A stretch of 64,000 nucleotides of DNA from Bryopsis sp. KO-2023 (GCA_030272585.1 BSYQ01000012.1:186001-250000); one strand, 5' to 3'; numbered from the stretch's first letter, positions 25,551-36,500 are shown. Notes: generated by a model not told the origin, from the letters alone. Numbers and translations: made by a program.

Positions 25551-26866
25551 TCATTGTCTCGAGGCTGCTCCATTTAACATGTAGGTGATGCGATCGGCCA
25601 TTTGTTGTCCGGTCAGAAACCCTTCCATTCGATCGATGGGTTGGCCATCCTTGAACAACACTAATGTTGGGAGTGCCTGTAAAGAAAAAAATTAAACATA
25701 TAAGAACGAGAATCACTCCCATTTTTTATTTTTATTTTATTTAAAAACTGGTAATAATATTGTATTTTTTTTTATTTATTTTTTTATTTGTGGTCCTGTC
25801 GTTCACCAACCTGGATGTCGTAGCGAGATGCCAAATTAGGGTATTTCTCCGTATCGATTTTGACCACCTTCACAACCCCTTTCATCCAAGTGGACACCGT
25901 CTGACATACAAAAAAAAAAAAATAGAAACAATTGTTCATTCATGTTATGCAAAAGAAATAACAGGGACCACGAAACAAAGGAACACACACAAAAAAAATA
26001 TCACTAAATACGCATATAAAATATTTTTGTGCAAAACTACCATGAAAACCCTTATACGCCCCCCCCCAAAAAAGTAAAAAATAAAAAAATAAATAGTACA
26101 TAGAAATAAGTAGAATGAAAAAACCAACAAATAAAAAATAATAAAAAATAGAAAAAAAAAACAATTCCAAGAAAAACACATACCGCCAGCTCAGGAACGA
26201 TCATTTGACAAGGCCCGCACCATGTGGCGTAGAAGTCCACCAACACTGGGGTGTCTGAGCCCTGGATCATCTCATCAAAACTGCCAAAAGTCTGTTTCTT
26301 GGCTGCCACGATTGTCCTGGAATTCCGAACCTCACGGACGGGCCTCAGCGTTTGTGGACATCGAAAAAAACTGCATCGATTTTCAATAATCGCTTTAAAA
26401 AAAAAAAAAAAAAACAAGGACCAAGGCCCATACTACCATCATTTGGACCTGGCTGCATGAATAATATGTATGTTCGGGAAAACAGAAAATCAAAGCAGCT
26501 GCAATGAATCTTCCTTGACGCTAGTAGTGTTGTGTGGACCTTGTTTCTTGATGTATTCTTGGTAATGGGTTAGTGCTGCTCTCAAGGTTTTGCTCAAATT
26601 CCAGCATTTGAATTTTAACCGAGGGAAACCCCCTCGCTCCTCCCCCCTCTTTGCAGAATGTCTGCCACATTGCACCACCCTATCGAGCCCGGGTGGGAAC
26701 TTCCGTCCTCGACAATAACCGAAACCCCAGGGAGCTTCACATACAGCTTTTTCGCCCACTGAAAAACTTACGCTGTCGCTGATTTCCTCTCAGCCGCCGC
26801 CCCAATTCGCGGCGCTGCGTTGCTTCTCACGTGTGCTACCCGACATGTTGAGGAGATCGACAGCAT
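25551..26866 (-). CDS. TRXy: Chloroplast thioredoxin y (4 exons)
   Basis: Exons on the minus strand: 26866-26772, 26370-26184, 25900-25811, 25676-25551. Phases 2, 0, 0 agree; 165 residues. The start at 26866 gives a Ser/Arg/Ala-rich transit peptide ([15 protein letters not shown]...); two other ATGs nearby are in a frame that stops. The mature part begins around [12 protein letters not shown] and carries the active site WCGPC, then VKIDTEKYP and the cis-Pro turn [11 protein letters not shown]. These strings are diagnostic of the y-type plastid thioredoxins, which reduce peroxiredoxin Q and other antioxidant targets in the stroma. Length is normal for the family. Intron 1 is GC-rich on its 5' side and contains a 90-codon open frame that fits no thioredoxin feature. 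A LINE fragment begins only about 120 bp upstream of the start codon. Confidence 0.9.
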
Positions 26867-26989
26867 CGTGTGGAGACCCAGCAGCAGGATTTCTGTCAAA
26901 CAACGAAATTGCCCCAGCTACATGCAGCATTGCACGCCAAAAACTGACGGACAGTGACATCGTTTTACATCTCCTACACAATGTAAATG
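26867..26989. other. 5' flank of the thioredoxin gene
   Basis: Short upstream region between the thioredoxin start and the transposon cluster. Any promoter must lie here or within the LINE and LTR sequence beyond; no motif is clear. Confidence 0.3.
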
Positions 26990-27115
26990 TTGTTTGTTTG
27001 TTTTTGTTTTGAGCCACTCCAAGATTTATTGAACTCGAGGATTGCTGCTCCTTCCTTGGGTGGGGAGACCATTCCATGTATGATGTTTGCAGATGATACG
27101 GGGATACCAGGACAT
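26990..27115 (+). pseudogene. LINE-like reverse transcriptase fragment, interrupted by element E
   Basis: The frame reads ...PLQDLLNSRI..., then IPCMMFADDTGI, the FADD catalytic block of non-LTR retrotransposon reverse transcriptases, with the usual hydrophobic strand before it. Coding-like sequence ends abruptly where the LTR of element E is inferred to start, so E probably inserted into the RT gene; the other half would lie outside the window. Only about 40 residues are visible, hence moderate confidence. Confidence 0.45.
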
Positions 27116-27411
27116 TGTTGGTCTGGGGTAAAGGAAGTGATAAGAACTTCTCGAATGCGGACTCAAAGGATACTCTCGAACTCTGTTTACAACTCAGGTT
27201 CGAATACAACGATAACTTCCAGCTCGGGCCGCTTATGTAGCCGGCCCGAGCCCTGAACTGTACCGGCCATTAGGACCCCTTGGGTTCTAATGGCCCCTTT
27301 ACTGAATCGGCCGCGGCTCATGGACCGCATGTAAGCGGCCCATGGGCCGGGCCGCCTATGACTGGACAGGCCGTGGGAAGCTGACCCGGGTTGTGGAGAA
27401 ATGGCGTATCA
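27116..27411 (-). repeat. 3' LTR of element E (left boundary provisional)
   Basis: On the minus strand it starts TGATACGCC directly after a polypurine tract, the same junction style as element D (TGATATGACC). It contains a possible TATA-like TACATAAG. The outer end was placed at TG 27116 because the LINE reading frame stops there and the LTR would then end in CA. The partner LTR is outside the window. Confidence 0.5.
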
Positions 27412-27430
27412 ACCACTCCCCCCCCACGCA
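27412..27430 (-). promoter_or_regulatory. Polypurine tract of element E
   Basis: On the minus strand: tgcgtggggggggagtggt directly before the LTR start TGATA. It would prime plus-strand DNA synthesis. The last bases (ggagtggt) match the tract of element D. Confidence 0.7.
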
Positions 27431-27640
27431 AGTGCGCGACCCGAGCACAGATCCGGAACCCAAAATGTCCAACAACCCTTTATTTAACTAAGTGTCCAGA
27501 ACTCGAAAATCCAAGTGGTTCGTAACCCAAAACCCATTTTAATAAAACCAAGGAAACTCCAACTAATAACAACACCGTTCATTGATCCCATAATCTGCGA
27601 ACACACCCAAGTGTCCGGAACTCGAAAACAGGAAAAATAC
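27431..27640 (-). other. 3' untranslated region of element E, left portion
   Basis: Non-coding. Contains an imperfect repeat (agtgtccagaactcgaaaa and agtgtccggaactcgaaaa, about 120 bp apart). It ends in aatac, the 5-bp duplication made by insertion of element A, and continues at 54242. Confidence 0.6.
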
Positions 27641-28013
27641 TGCGACAGTTTAGTTCTAAAGGGAGAGGTGGGATTCGATCCCTAGACCTCTCGGTGACAA
27701 TGATAGTAACGGTCGCACTAGCGAACCAGTGGGCGACGGTGGTTACAGAGGTCGGATCGGTTATGTAGCCGACTGACCGATAACGTAACAGGAACAGTGA
27801 TAGTGTGACGGATGGATGAGTGTGTGAGTGACTGTATCCGGACGGTGTAGTTCGGGGTCACAGAAGTGAGAGTTACAGCCAGTTACGGTTGGGACCGTTG
27901 ACGGGATTCGAACCCGGGTCAACGGTTGACGAGTCTTAAGGCGCTAGGCCTTTGGACCGTGTGTTCACGCTTGTAATATTCCCATTTGTCTATCCGACCC
28001 CCGTCTCTTTACA
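27641..28013 (+). repeat. 5' LTR of element A
   Basis: 373 bp, starts TGCGACAG and ends TTTACA. The right copy starts TGTGACAG. It is CpG-rich, unlike the pol it flanks. It contains two tRNA T-arm-like strings (gggattcgatccc-like near 27670 and gggattcgaacccggg near 27905), on the minus strand matching the pol III B-box core ggttcgaatcc. Confidence 0.95.
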
Positions 28014-28015
28014 AG

Positions 28016-28028
28016 TGGTTTCGGAGCG
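28016..28028 (+). promoter_or_regulatory. Primer-binding site of element A
   Basis: tggtttcggagcg begins two bases after the LTR. It would pair with a tRNA whose 3' end is ...gctccgaaacca. The same core follows the 5' LTR in B, C and D. It resembles the plant initiator-Met type tggtatcagagc but differs at two positions. Confidence 0.75.
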
Positions 28029-28108
28029 AAGTGTACTGGCTACACCCAAACGATCGGGCGGCCTGTGTGATATTGGGTTCATCGTAAAGACCGGGGGGAG
28101 AACCAGAA

Positions 28109-29677
28109 ATGTCGGCTGAAGACTTGAACAACGTGCTGGAGTCAGTAGCAGCACTGAAGACGGGGTGTAAAGCACTGGAAGACCGTCTAGGGGAACTCGA
28201 AGGGTTGGAGATAAAGACAGAAATCGCGAATATCCACAAGGCAGGGCAGAACGTGGAGAAACTGGTGAATAAGCATGGCGACGAGTTCGCAAAGGTTCAC
28301 AAAGCAGGCTTGGCAGTCGAAAAACTGGCGAATAAGCATGGAGAGTCCTTACAGAAACTGTCGAAAGCGGTCGGCAAGCTCGATGAAGCGGGAGCCGGGC
28401 TACAGGACAAAGTCAAAGCTGTAAAGGAGAAAGTAGCCGAGCTTGGAACCACGAACGAAACCAGACATGTCGAAACTACCGGAAAACTGGAGTTGTTGGA
28501 AAAATCGGCGGGCGAGATCCGCGCGGACATGCTGAAAGTTCGACAGGGAGGCACGAAACTGGAACAGAAGGTGTCCAAAGTGAGCCTCGAAAGCCAAGCG
28601 AACCACCAGAAGCTTATGCAGAAGTTGGACGAACTGACGCTGAGCCAAACCCTACGAGAAACCCAGGCGATGGAGTTTCGGACGGAGACGGACACGAAGT
28701 TTGCCACGGTGCTGGCAACGATGACGGAACTTACGGAACAGCAGTCGACGGCGCAGTCTGCTGCAGGTCATACGCTGGAAGCAGGTTCAGGCCTGCACAA
28801 GAAACTATTGGACCTGCAAGAACAAATGGCGAACCAGAAGCTCGAACTGCAAGCATCGTTACTGTCAGCAAAACACGAAATGGAAGAAAGGATACGGCAA
28901 GCAAGAACAACGGCGGGAGCAACGAGTGGAGGCTCCGCTGCAGGGCCGTCGATACCTGATGCGTGGAACTTCGCGCCCATACGGCTGGGGAATCCTCCTC
29001 AGTTCTTCGGAAAAACCGGAGAAGGAGCTTCAGACTGGGTGGAGAGCATGGAAACCTATTTTGTGGCGTCCGGGTGTCCGGTTGGAAAACGGGCACTGCT
29101 GGCGTCAACGGTGTTGAGAGGAGCTGCACAAGAGTGGTACACGGTGAAGAAAGCGTCAAACCCGATGGTGATGGCAAGCTGGGATGTGCTGGGACAGGAG
29201 CTTATCGAATACTTCGACCCCTTTGACAAGGCAGAGACGGCCAGAGACCAGCTATTCAGGCTAACGCACAAGAAGGGCACGCTCAGGGAGCACATCTCTC
29301 TGTTTTCCAAACTCTTGATCAAGACTCCAACTATGGCAACGGAAGACAAAATACATCTCTTCACGCACAGCCTGCAGGCGAAGATAAAATCTCACGTCTT
29401 CTTAAACCGTCCTCAGACATTCGACGAGGCTGTTCAGTTGGCACTGCAAGCAGACCGGGCTGCAGGCCGAGCAGGAAACGAGCAGACTCCTTGGTACCCA
29501 AAACAAAATCGGCAGTATGACGATAAGATGGAGATTGGCGCAGTGTCAGGAGAGAAGTGGAACCAGTCGTCACCCAAGAAAGGGAAATGTCATAACTGCG
29601 GAAAGTTCGGACATTTCGCGAGAGAATGTCGATCGAAGAAGAAGGGTGGCCAAAACAAGTCGTCGGGAAACGAGTAG
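28109..29677 (+). CDS. gag: Gag of element A
   Basis: 522 residues, starting at ATG 28109, 95 bp after the LTR. The first 270 residues are a long charged coiled coil with Lys-rich repeats of the form NKHGDEFAKVHKAG. A retrotransposon capsid domain follows (about 290-440: FFGKTGEGASDWVESME ... WDVLGQELIEYFDPF). Near the C-terminus there is one CCHC knuckle, CHNCGKFGHFAREC, followed by a basic tail. The pol frame overlaps its last 52 nt in the -1 frame. It packages the element's RNA and forms the virus-like particle. CpG content is high, in contrast with the following pol. Confidence 0.92.
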   Translation: MSAEDLNNVLESVAALKTGCKALEDRLGELEGLEIKTEIANIHKAGQNVEKLVNKHGDEFAKVHKAGLAVEKLANKHGESLQKLSKAVGKLDEAGAGLQDKVKAVKEKVAELGTTNETRHVETTGKLELLEKSAGEIRADMLKVRQGGTKLEQKVSKVSLESQANHQKLMQKLDELTLSQTLRETQAMEFRTETDTKFATVLATMTELTEQQSTAQSAAGHTLEAGSGLHKKLLDLQEQMANQKLELQASLLSAKHEMEERIRQARTTAGATSGGSAAGPSIPDAWNFAPIRLGNPPQFFGKTGEGASDWVESMETYFVASGCPVGKRALLASTVLRGAAQEWYTVKKASNPMVMASWDVLGQELIEYFDPFDKAETARDQLFRLTHKKGTLREHISLFSKLLIKTPTMATEDKIHLFTHSLQAKIKSHVFLNRPQTFDEAVQLALQADRAAGRAGNEQTPWYPKQNRQYDDKMEIGAVSGEKWNQSSPKKGKCHNCGKFGHFARECRSKKKGGQNKSSGNE

Positions 29678-30620
29678 GGCCTCCCTGGACCAGGCCAGGA
29701 GGGGCGTCAAAGAAACCTGGACATGCAAATGTGATGTCGGAAATGTCGTCGGAAAGTCGTCAGAATGGTTCTCAAGACAAGGAAGGATTACAGGGAAATC
29801 AGGGGATTATCAGTGATGGGAAGGTATTAGTGGTGGATAAGGTTGAAGTGGGAACATCAAAAGGATCTCCTGAGAATGGTGCTCAGGCAAAGGCAGGATT
29901 CAGATGTAAAACATCTTCAAATTATTCGGGAAGGTTTGGGGGAGGGAAGCTTGCCAGATCCAGTACCTCAGATTCGAGGGCTGGCAAAGGGGATCCGGTC
30001 AGCAACAAGGCTCAGGGATCCATCCCCACAGTGTTGGGACAGTCAGAACAGAAATCCCCTGAGATGGAAGGGATAACAAAGGACAGTCTACAGTCCTCCC
30101 CTCCAAAAGGATCAGTGGTGATGCAGAAACAGCTACAGTCAATCAAGGAATCCACATCTAAGCCCAGAGAGGTCCTCACAGCCTCAGGAGTATGGAAATC
30201 CATACATGCAAAAGAGGAATCACAAGGGGGTCATGGGATTCACAAGCAAGTCAGATTCTCATCATCAACTGAGACACATTGTCCAACACCAAACCAGGAT
30301 ACAGAGGAGAAAATGGTGACAGGGAAATTGGGATCAGTGGGTCAAGGAGACCTGGGATCCACCCTGCTATATGTGCCTGGAAAATTGAAAACACAGACAG
30401 TCAAATGTCTTATTGACAGTGGAGCAACTGGAGATTTTATGGATGTCATCACTGCCCAAGAGAATGCATTGAAAATCATCAAAAATGAACATCTATCAGT
30501 GGAGTTAGCTGATGGATCCAGAATCCTGCTAAAGGAGAAAGCCTTGATCAGACTCAGATTGGGTCCCTGGGTGATAAAGAGGACCTTCTGGATGGTGCCA
30601 AATTTAAAGCATAAGATTAT
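29626..30620 (+). pseudogene. pol: Pol of element A, part 1: linker and protease (interrupted by B)
   Basis: Open frame in -1 relation to gag; the first ATG in this frame is at 29626, inside gag, so expression by -1 frameshifting is likely, though no classical slippery heptamer is obvious. About 230 residues of Ser/Gly/Lys-rich linker without a recognised domain precede the aspartic protease core LIDSGATGDFMD, at about 30406. The frame is cut at 30620 by element B; the next bases of the gene are at 40715. From about 29998 on there is no CpG dinucleotide. Confidence 0.88.
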
Positions 30621-31045
30621 TGATAGTGAAGCTTGTGGGTGACGCAATAGTGGTCGGCTGTGTTGGTTGGATTCGTGATAACTTGCTGGCTAACGCAAGT
30701 ATACTTGTGGGGTTTGTTGCTTTAGACAACTCTCTAGCTAGCGCGGTTGTGAACGCTACTAGAGCACTTGGTTGGATAAGTGATTGCGTCAGGCAAACAC
30801 TTAGACACACACACACAAACACACACACAAGCGGGAACACACCAATCCCACGAATCCCGAGTTCTTACAAAGTAAAGTGAATAAGAATGTCAAAACAACG
30901 AGTGGGCCTCTTAAGTACCCCTAAGTGTAGTACGCTGACGCATGCCCCAAACTCTGGGTCTAATCTGTCTTACTCGCGAACCCGCATGCGTCAGCCACCC
31001 TCGGCTCTATCCCAAACTACCTCGTATAGCGCTAAAAGACTAACA
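30621..31045 (-). repeat. 3' LTR of element B
   Basis: 425 bp, plus-strand limits TGATAGTG ... GACTAACA, and no differences to 40285-40709 seen by eye. Includes a (CA)n stretch at about 30808-30832. Confidence 0.95.
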
Positions 31046-31064
31046 TACGCCCCCCCCGCAAAAA
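31046..31064 (-). promoter_or_regulatory. Polypurine tract of element B
   Basis: On the minus strand a G8 run preceded by aaaa and purines directly before the LTR start TGTTAG. The usual plus-strand primer position. Confidence 0.6.
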
Positions 31065-31240
31065 GTGGGCGCCCACGCACACCAAAACACAAAGAAAAAC
31101 AAAAACACAAAAACACAAACACAAAACTCACCCACTCCCATACCCACACCCAACTGTCTTGGACCTGTCTCTTGCTCTGACGTCTCTGACAGCTGCTGCA
31201 CGCACACACTTGGTCGACGATAACTCCTTTTCCCTCCTCC
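31065..31240 (-). other. 3' untranslated region of element B
   Basis: Non-coding spacer between the extra ORF and the polypurine tract; rich in (CACAAA)-type repeats on the plus strand. Confidence 0.5.
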
Positions 31241-33055
31241 CTAACGCTGTTCCGGCGCTTGCGCTTGCTGAATAGCACGCTGCTCCTGCGCATGCGCTTG
31301 CTGCACTGCACGATACCGGACACAGGGATCAAATGCGGCAGCCACCCTCTTGGACTTAAGGAATGGCAGATCCCGTGTGATGCCGGACACCTTGAGCTGC
31401 CGCTTCACACACATGTTGCAGTGTGGCAACTTCTCGTGCTCAGCCGGGAACGAAGGGATTTCTTCGAACGTCGAGCGTGTCAGCTTCAACATATGGGCAG
31501 GTAGAGAGAATGGGGAGACGGTGGCGATGGACTTGTTGTCCACTTCCGCGACTTTTTGGACCGCCGTGACGATGCGCCCCAGCATCGAGTATGCCAACCA
31601 ATGAGCATCACACACGAGGTGATACCCACAAGGAAGGACGGAATACTTCTTCTGCGTCAGCCGCTGAGCACTTGCTTGCATTGGGCTTCTCCCGCACCAA
31701 ATGCACATGGGCAACTCGTGAAAGTGCCGGTTGCCGCGGTAATTTTGCAAGGCTCGGTCCCTGGGGTTAGTATATTGGACCTTTGGCCATTTCTCTGACG
31801 CAGTGATGGGGTTGCAAGCCTCCTCGATATCCTCCCGTGACAGGTTCACTTCGCTGGGTGCAGCATCCACTTTGTCCTGAGCAGCCGCCCTTAGTCTTCT
31901 GAGCTTAACCTTTTCTCGGAAAGCCCGAAGTGCTGCTTCTGTTGGAGCTAACTCCAACGGTGGATGGACCGCACGCTGAACCTCTGTCACCTGGCTTGGC
32001 CCTTCATCATTCCTTATTTCCCCGTCCTCCAGTTCAGAACTAGGACCTTCGAGCCTAGGAGGTGGACTGCCGAAGTCAATTTCTTCGTTAAAATCCAAGT
32101 CCAAAAGCTCCTCCTCTCTCATGTCGAATAAGTCCTCCCCCGGTGCTATTGCGGTAGCCTCATCTCCGGGAGTCTGAACTGTTGGCGCTGGTTGTGAGGG
32201 TGCTGGAGTTTTTAATGCGGCAGCCTTTAACTTGAGTAACAAGTTGGCTCTTGCTGCATCTCCAGGCATACGATCCCTCGGTGGCTCACCACCTTCATCG
32301 TCACCGTCCTCTCGCCTTCTCTTTCCGTGTGGATCTTCATCCCTACACGGCGAGCTTGGGCGTTTGTTTTTCCCTTTCCCCTTGCCCTTGCTTGAGCCTC
32401 CCGCATCATCGTCCTTGGACGGTTCCAGATCAAGTGTTGCGTTTGACAACAGAACTTGGACTTGGCGATCCAGTTCTTCGCGTACCCGTGGTGCTGGTAC
32501 CGGCGGGTTCAAACGCAGCATCTTGTCCGTTGTTTCGCTCTGCACTTGAAGTTTTTCAGAGCCATCTCTGAGGGACTCTCCCAGCAAATCGATCTGCAGC
32601 TCTTGTTCTGCCAATTCCTTCTTAAGGTTGTTGGCTGCTGCACTCCACGCGGTTGCTACAGCTCGCTGCAGCGTTTCCTCTACCGCGGTAAATCGATCCA
32701 CCATTCCCCCGAGAGCTTGTTTACGGAGGTCATTCTCACGATGGTTAGCCATCATGTGAGATTGGAACCTTTGCTTTTTCAGCTTCATGGCTTCCAATTT
32801 TTCTTCCAAGACCTTGGTCTTGTCCTCCGCTTCTTTCCTTTCCGCCTCCGCCTTTTCCTTGGCTTTCTCCGCTGCCTCCTTCGCAGCCTCAGCTGCTTTC
32901 GTCCGGTCACTCAACTCTGAGAGCTGCCGGGTTAAGGCCTCATTGTTCTGCAGCACTTCCTCTGCGGTCGACGTAAAGTGCTGCAGCTCCTCTTCTTTTT
33001 TAGCTACCTCCGCTTCCAACCTCGCAATAATTGCGGCGGGTGTGTCGGCAGCCAT
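31241..33055 (-). CDS. Extra 3' ORF of element B: coiled coil plus Cys/His cluster
   Basis: 604 residues from ATG 33055, located between pol and the 3' LTR in the same orientation. Residues 1-200 form a coiled coil rich in Ala, Glu and Lys (AAEAAKEAAEKAKEKAEAER). A low-complexity segment follows with GKGKGKNKRP and GKRRRED, likely a nuclear localisation signal, then acidic Glu/Asp-rich sequence. The C-terminal third has a Cys/His cluster: CIWC, then PCGYHLVCDAH, then CNMC, spaced like a RING or treble-clef zinc fold. There is no signal peptide or membrane segment, so it is not an envelope protein. Element E has an ORF of the same layout at the same place; A and D lack it. I do not recognise the family; an RNA- or DNA-binding or ubiquitin-type role is speculation. 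Confidence 0.85.
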   Translation of the reverse strand: MAADTPAAIIARLEAEVAKKEEELQHFTSTAEEVLQNNEALTRQLSELSDRTKAAEAAKEAAEKAKEKAEAERKEAEDKTKVLEEKLEAMKLKKQRFQSHMMANHRENDLRKQALGGMVDRFTAVEETLQRAVATAWSAAANNLKKELAEQELQIDLLGESLRDGSEKLQVQSETTDKMLRLNPPVPAPRVREELDRQVQVLLSNATLDLEPSKDDDAGGSSKGKGKGKNKRPSSPCRDEDPHGKRRREDGDDEGGEPPRDRMPGDAARANLLLKLKAAALKTPAPSQPAPTVQTPGDEATAIAPGEDLFDMREEELLDLDFNEEIDFGSPPPRLEGPSSELEDGEIRNDEGPSQVTEVQRAVHPPLELAPTEAALRAFREKVKLRRLRAAAQDKVDAAPSEVNLSREDIEEACNPITASEKWPKVQYTNPRDRALQNYRGNRHFHELPMCIWCGRSPMQASAQRLTQKKYSVLPCGYHLVCDAHWLAYSMLGRIVTAVQKVAEVDNKSIATVSPFSLPAHMLKLTRSTFEEIPSFPAEHEKLPHCNMCVKRQLKVSGITRDLPFLKSKRVAAAFDPCVRYRAVQQAHAQEQRAIQQAQAPEQR

Positions 33056-33504
33056 TATGTTTGTCGGAAAGAAAGATATAACAACGGTTTGTGCGTCTTT
33101 AGACTGTTTTTCACTCAGGAGCTCGCTCCGTTTACACAAACACTAGGGCAAAATGGTTCGAGGGCTGCGCTTATAAGGCTGGGTGACTCGTACACTTTCC
33201 TCGTTGGGTTATTGGGGTGAGACACCAACGTTTCGCTCGGTTGGAGTCTCGTCAAGACCACCTCAACACGTCACTTGATAGGGGTTTTCTCGGAACAACC
33301 ACACTATCTCGAATGTGACATCGTTTGCCCGGTTTCTAAAGTACTACTGAAGCTACACTTACTGCGCCAGCCAAATAACTTAGGCACCTAACGCATTAAA
33401 GTTAAAGAGTTGGTTTGGAAGTCGACAGAGTTTTTCTAAGGTATCCTTTTTCGCGCCCCCTTGCTATAAGGAGTTCCACCTTAGCCATCAAACACTCTGC
33501 TTCC
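33056..33504 (-). other. Spacer between pol and the extra ORF in element B
   Basis: About 450 bp without a long frame. The extra ORF would need its own promoter, splicing from the full-length RNA, or reinitiation; I could not identify a definite signal. Confidence 0.35.
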
Positions 33505-36500
33505 CTATTCTCTTCCTTTCTGCAACTCTTTTCTTTCTTTCTCTTTAAATGCGCGAAGTATATCTGGTGCGTTAACCAGATTAGCTTCAGGTTCCCAAGT
33601 AGCGTCAAGTAGATCGTATCCTTTCCACAGCACTAGGTATTCACGATTGCGTTTACCTCTAGCCCTTAGGATATTTTCGACCTCATACTCTACTTCGCTA
33701 CCAATCAACTCTCCTTCTGGAGGTTGTATCTGCCTGCTGTTATCACTCGAGGCGTGATAACGCTTGAACTTAGAAACATGAAACACTGGGTGAATGAGCC
33801 ATGTTTCCGGAAGTTGAACTCTGTAAGCCACCTTTGATATTTTCTCCACAATTTCAAAGGGACCCACAAATCGACGGCGCAGTTTGGGACTCACTTTGTT
33901 CAAAGCAGCCAACGGAATAAAACGGCTTTTTATCAGGACTTTATCCCCTTTCTCAAAAGCAATATCTTTCCTCTTCTTGTTTGCACTCACACACATTCTG
34001 TGTTGTGCTCTAGAGTAATATGCTTTTGCGGTATCTAAGTCCTGTGCCATCCGTGCTACCATAGTCTTAACTGCTTCCACTTGAAATTGCGTTGCCGTCC
34101 CACCAATGTTTGGTGTTTCTGGATGGTACCCATACATCAAGTATGCAGGTGCGAACCCTGTACTCGCATTCACTGCATTGTTTGCTGCAAACTCTGCTGT
34201 AGGTAAATACTCAACCCACTTATGGGGATACCTCTCAGCATATGGCCTTAGAAAATTTTCCAGAGTACGTATGGTAACTTCACTCTGCCCATCCGTTTGA
34301 GGGTGGTAAGCTGTACTCATACGAATCTCTGTACCCAGAGCTTTAAAAAGCGTCTGCCAGAACTTGCTGGTAAAGCGAGGGTCTCTATCAGACACAATCA
34401 CTTTAGGTAGGCCATGGTTGCGGTAAACATGTTCGATAAAAAGTTGGGCGTATCCTGCAGCGGTAATCTCTTTAGTACATGGGGCGAAATGCACAAACTT
34501 GGTAAGTCTATCGACAAAGACAGCTACAGCACTAAACCCATTGGATGCTGGTAGATCTGTCACCAAGTCAGTGGTAATCTGCTCCCACTTCCGCTCAGGT
34601 ATTGGCAGGGGTTGAAGTAAGCCCATAGGCTTCTGTGTGTCAGCCTTTATTTGTTGGCACACAGGGCATTCGCGCACAAATGCCTTCAACTCATTCATCC
34701 ACCCCTTCCACCAATATCGCCGCGCGAGGATTTCTCCTGTTCGCGCTGGTCCTGTATGGCCTGCTGAAGGTGTCTCATGGCACTCCTTCATGATCTTATT
34801 GCGCTGGCCTTTAGGAACCACCACTTTCTCGACTAATCCTCTTTTTGGGACCGTCCAGAGTATTCCCTCTCTGAGGAAATATCCCTCAACTTCCTCGCCA
34901 CTCTCAAGCTTCCGCAATATCTTCACCAAGGAGTTATCAGCTTGGAGGGCTTGTTTCCACTCGTCTTGGCTTGCTTGATGCACTTGCCAAGTGGAAATGT
35001 TCATCGCAGTTTCCACGGGCTTAGGAACACTGCGGGAGAGAGCATCTGCTAACACATTAGCCTTGCCTTTGATATAGGAGATCTTGGGGTTGATCGAAGT
35101 CAGGTACCCCGCCTCAAGCCATCTTGCTTGGGTTCTAGAAAGGTTCCTCTGCGACAGAATATGCGTCAGAGGTTGGTGGTCAGTGAACACTGTTACTCCA
35201 CCCGCACAACCTTCTAGATAATGTCTCCACTGCACCATCGCATAACATATTGCACACAACTCTTTGTCGTATGGTGCATAGTTAAGCTCGGCAGGCTTGA
35301 ATCTACGTGAGAGGTAAGCTATTGGCTGTAGCCCCTCTCCGTGATCCTGTGTTAACACGGCACCGATGGCCTCATTCGACGCATCAGTGATCACAGTGTA
35401 AGGCAGTGACGCATCTGGAAAAATAAGGACGGGAGCTTGACTTAAACGCTTTTTCAGTTCATTGAATGCGCCACGCTCAACCTGTCCCCATCTCCAGGGA
35501 TGGTCTTTTTTCACTAAGTCATGGAGTGGTCCAGCAACATGTGCAAACTGGGGAATGAATTTCCTGTAGTATGAAACCATTCCAAGGAAACTACGTACAT
35601 CACTAACACTCTGTAGTTCCTTCCACTCCTTCACTGCCTTCACTTTTTGTTCCTGTGGTTTTAACCCACTTCCGCTAATGCGGTAGCCAAGATAGTCTAC
35701 TGTTGCGACAGCCAGCTCACTTTTACTTGCCTTAGCAAAAAGCTGATATTCTGCTAGTCGCGACAGGACTTTCTCTAAGTGTTCGGCATGCTGTTCCATG
35801 TTTTCAGAGAAGATGAGTATGTCATCGATAAAGACAACAACAAAATCATCTAAAAACTCTGCGAGTAGGTCTTGCACTAGAGTTTGGAATTGCGCTGGGC
35901 AATTGGTTAGCCCAAAAGGCGCTACCAAAAACTCAAAGTGACCGTATCTCGTGCGGAACGCTGTTTTATCTGTATCAGATGGCCTTACTGGAAATTGCCA
36001 ATAGCCTGATCGCAGATCTAACTTCGAGAACACTTTGGCTTTGAACACTCTATCCATCAATTCTTCTGGCAGGGGTAAAGGATACCGGTTTTTCACCGTC
36101 ACCTTATTGATCCACCTGTAATCCACACACATCCTTAAGCCTCCATCCTTTTTCGGTACAAATAGGATTGGCGCGCCCCAAGGGGACTCGGATGGTTTGA
36201 TTTTCTTCTGTTCCAGAAGGTAGTCCACTTGTGCTTTCACTTCATCCAGCTCTGCTGGTGAAAGCTTGTATATTGGACGATGGATAGGTGTTGGATCCTC
36301 CAGGTCTATCTTAAACTCATGACCTTTTCTCTTCGGAGGGATCCCTGGGGGTAAATCACGAGGGAACACACCACGGTGTGTTTCTACCACCTTTTTAATT
36401 TCGGCAGGGGTATCTGAACGAATAAGTTTGCCAATCTCATCCTCAGTGTTGAATGGCTGTGTTCGCTCTATTGCGTCAGGCAATTCATGTTGGCCTAAAG

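Noticed and set aside
27900-27970. A tRNA gene within the LTR of element A
   Set aside because: Only T-arm-like and D-arm-like strings are present, on opposite strands; no acceptor stem or full cloverleaf can be drawn.
31241-33055. An envelope gene that would make element B a retrovirus-like agent
   Set aside because: The product has no signal peptide, no membrane segment and no glycoprotein features; it is a coiled-coil protein with a Cys/His cluster.
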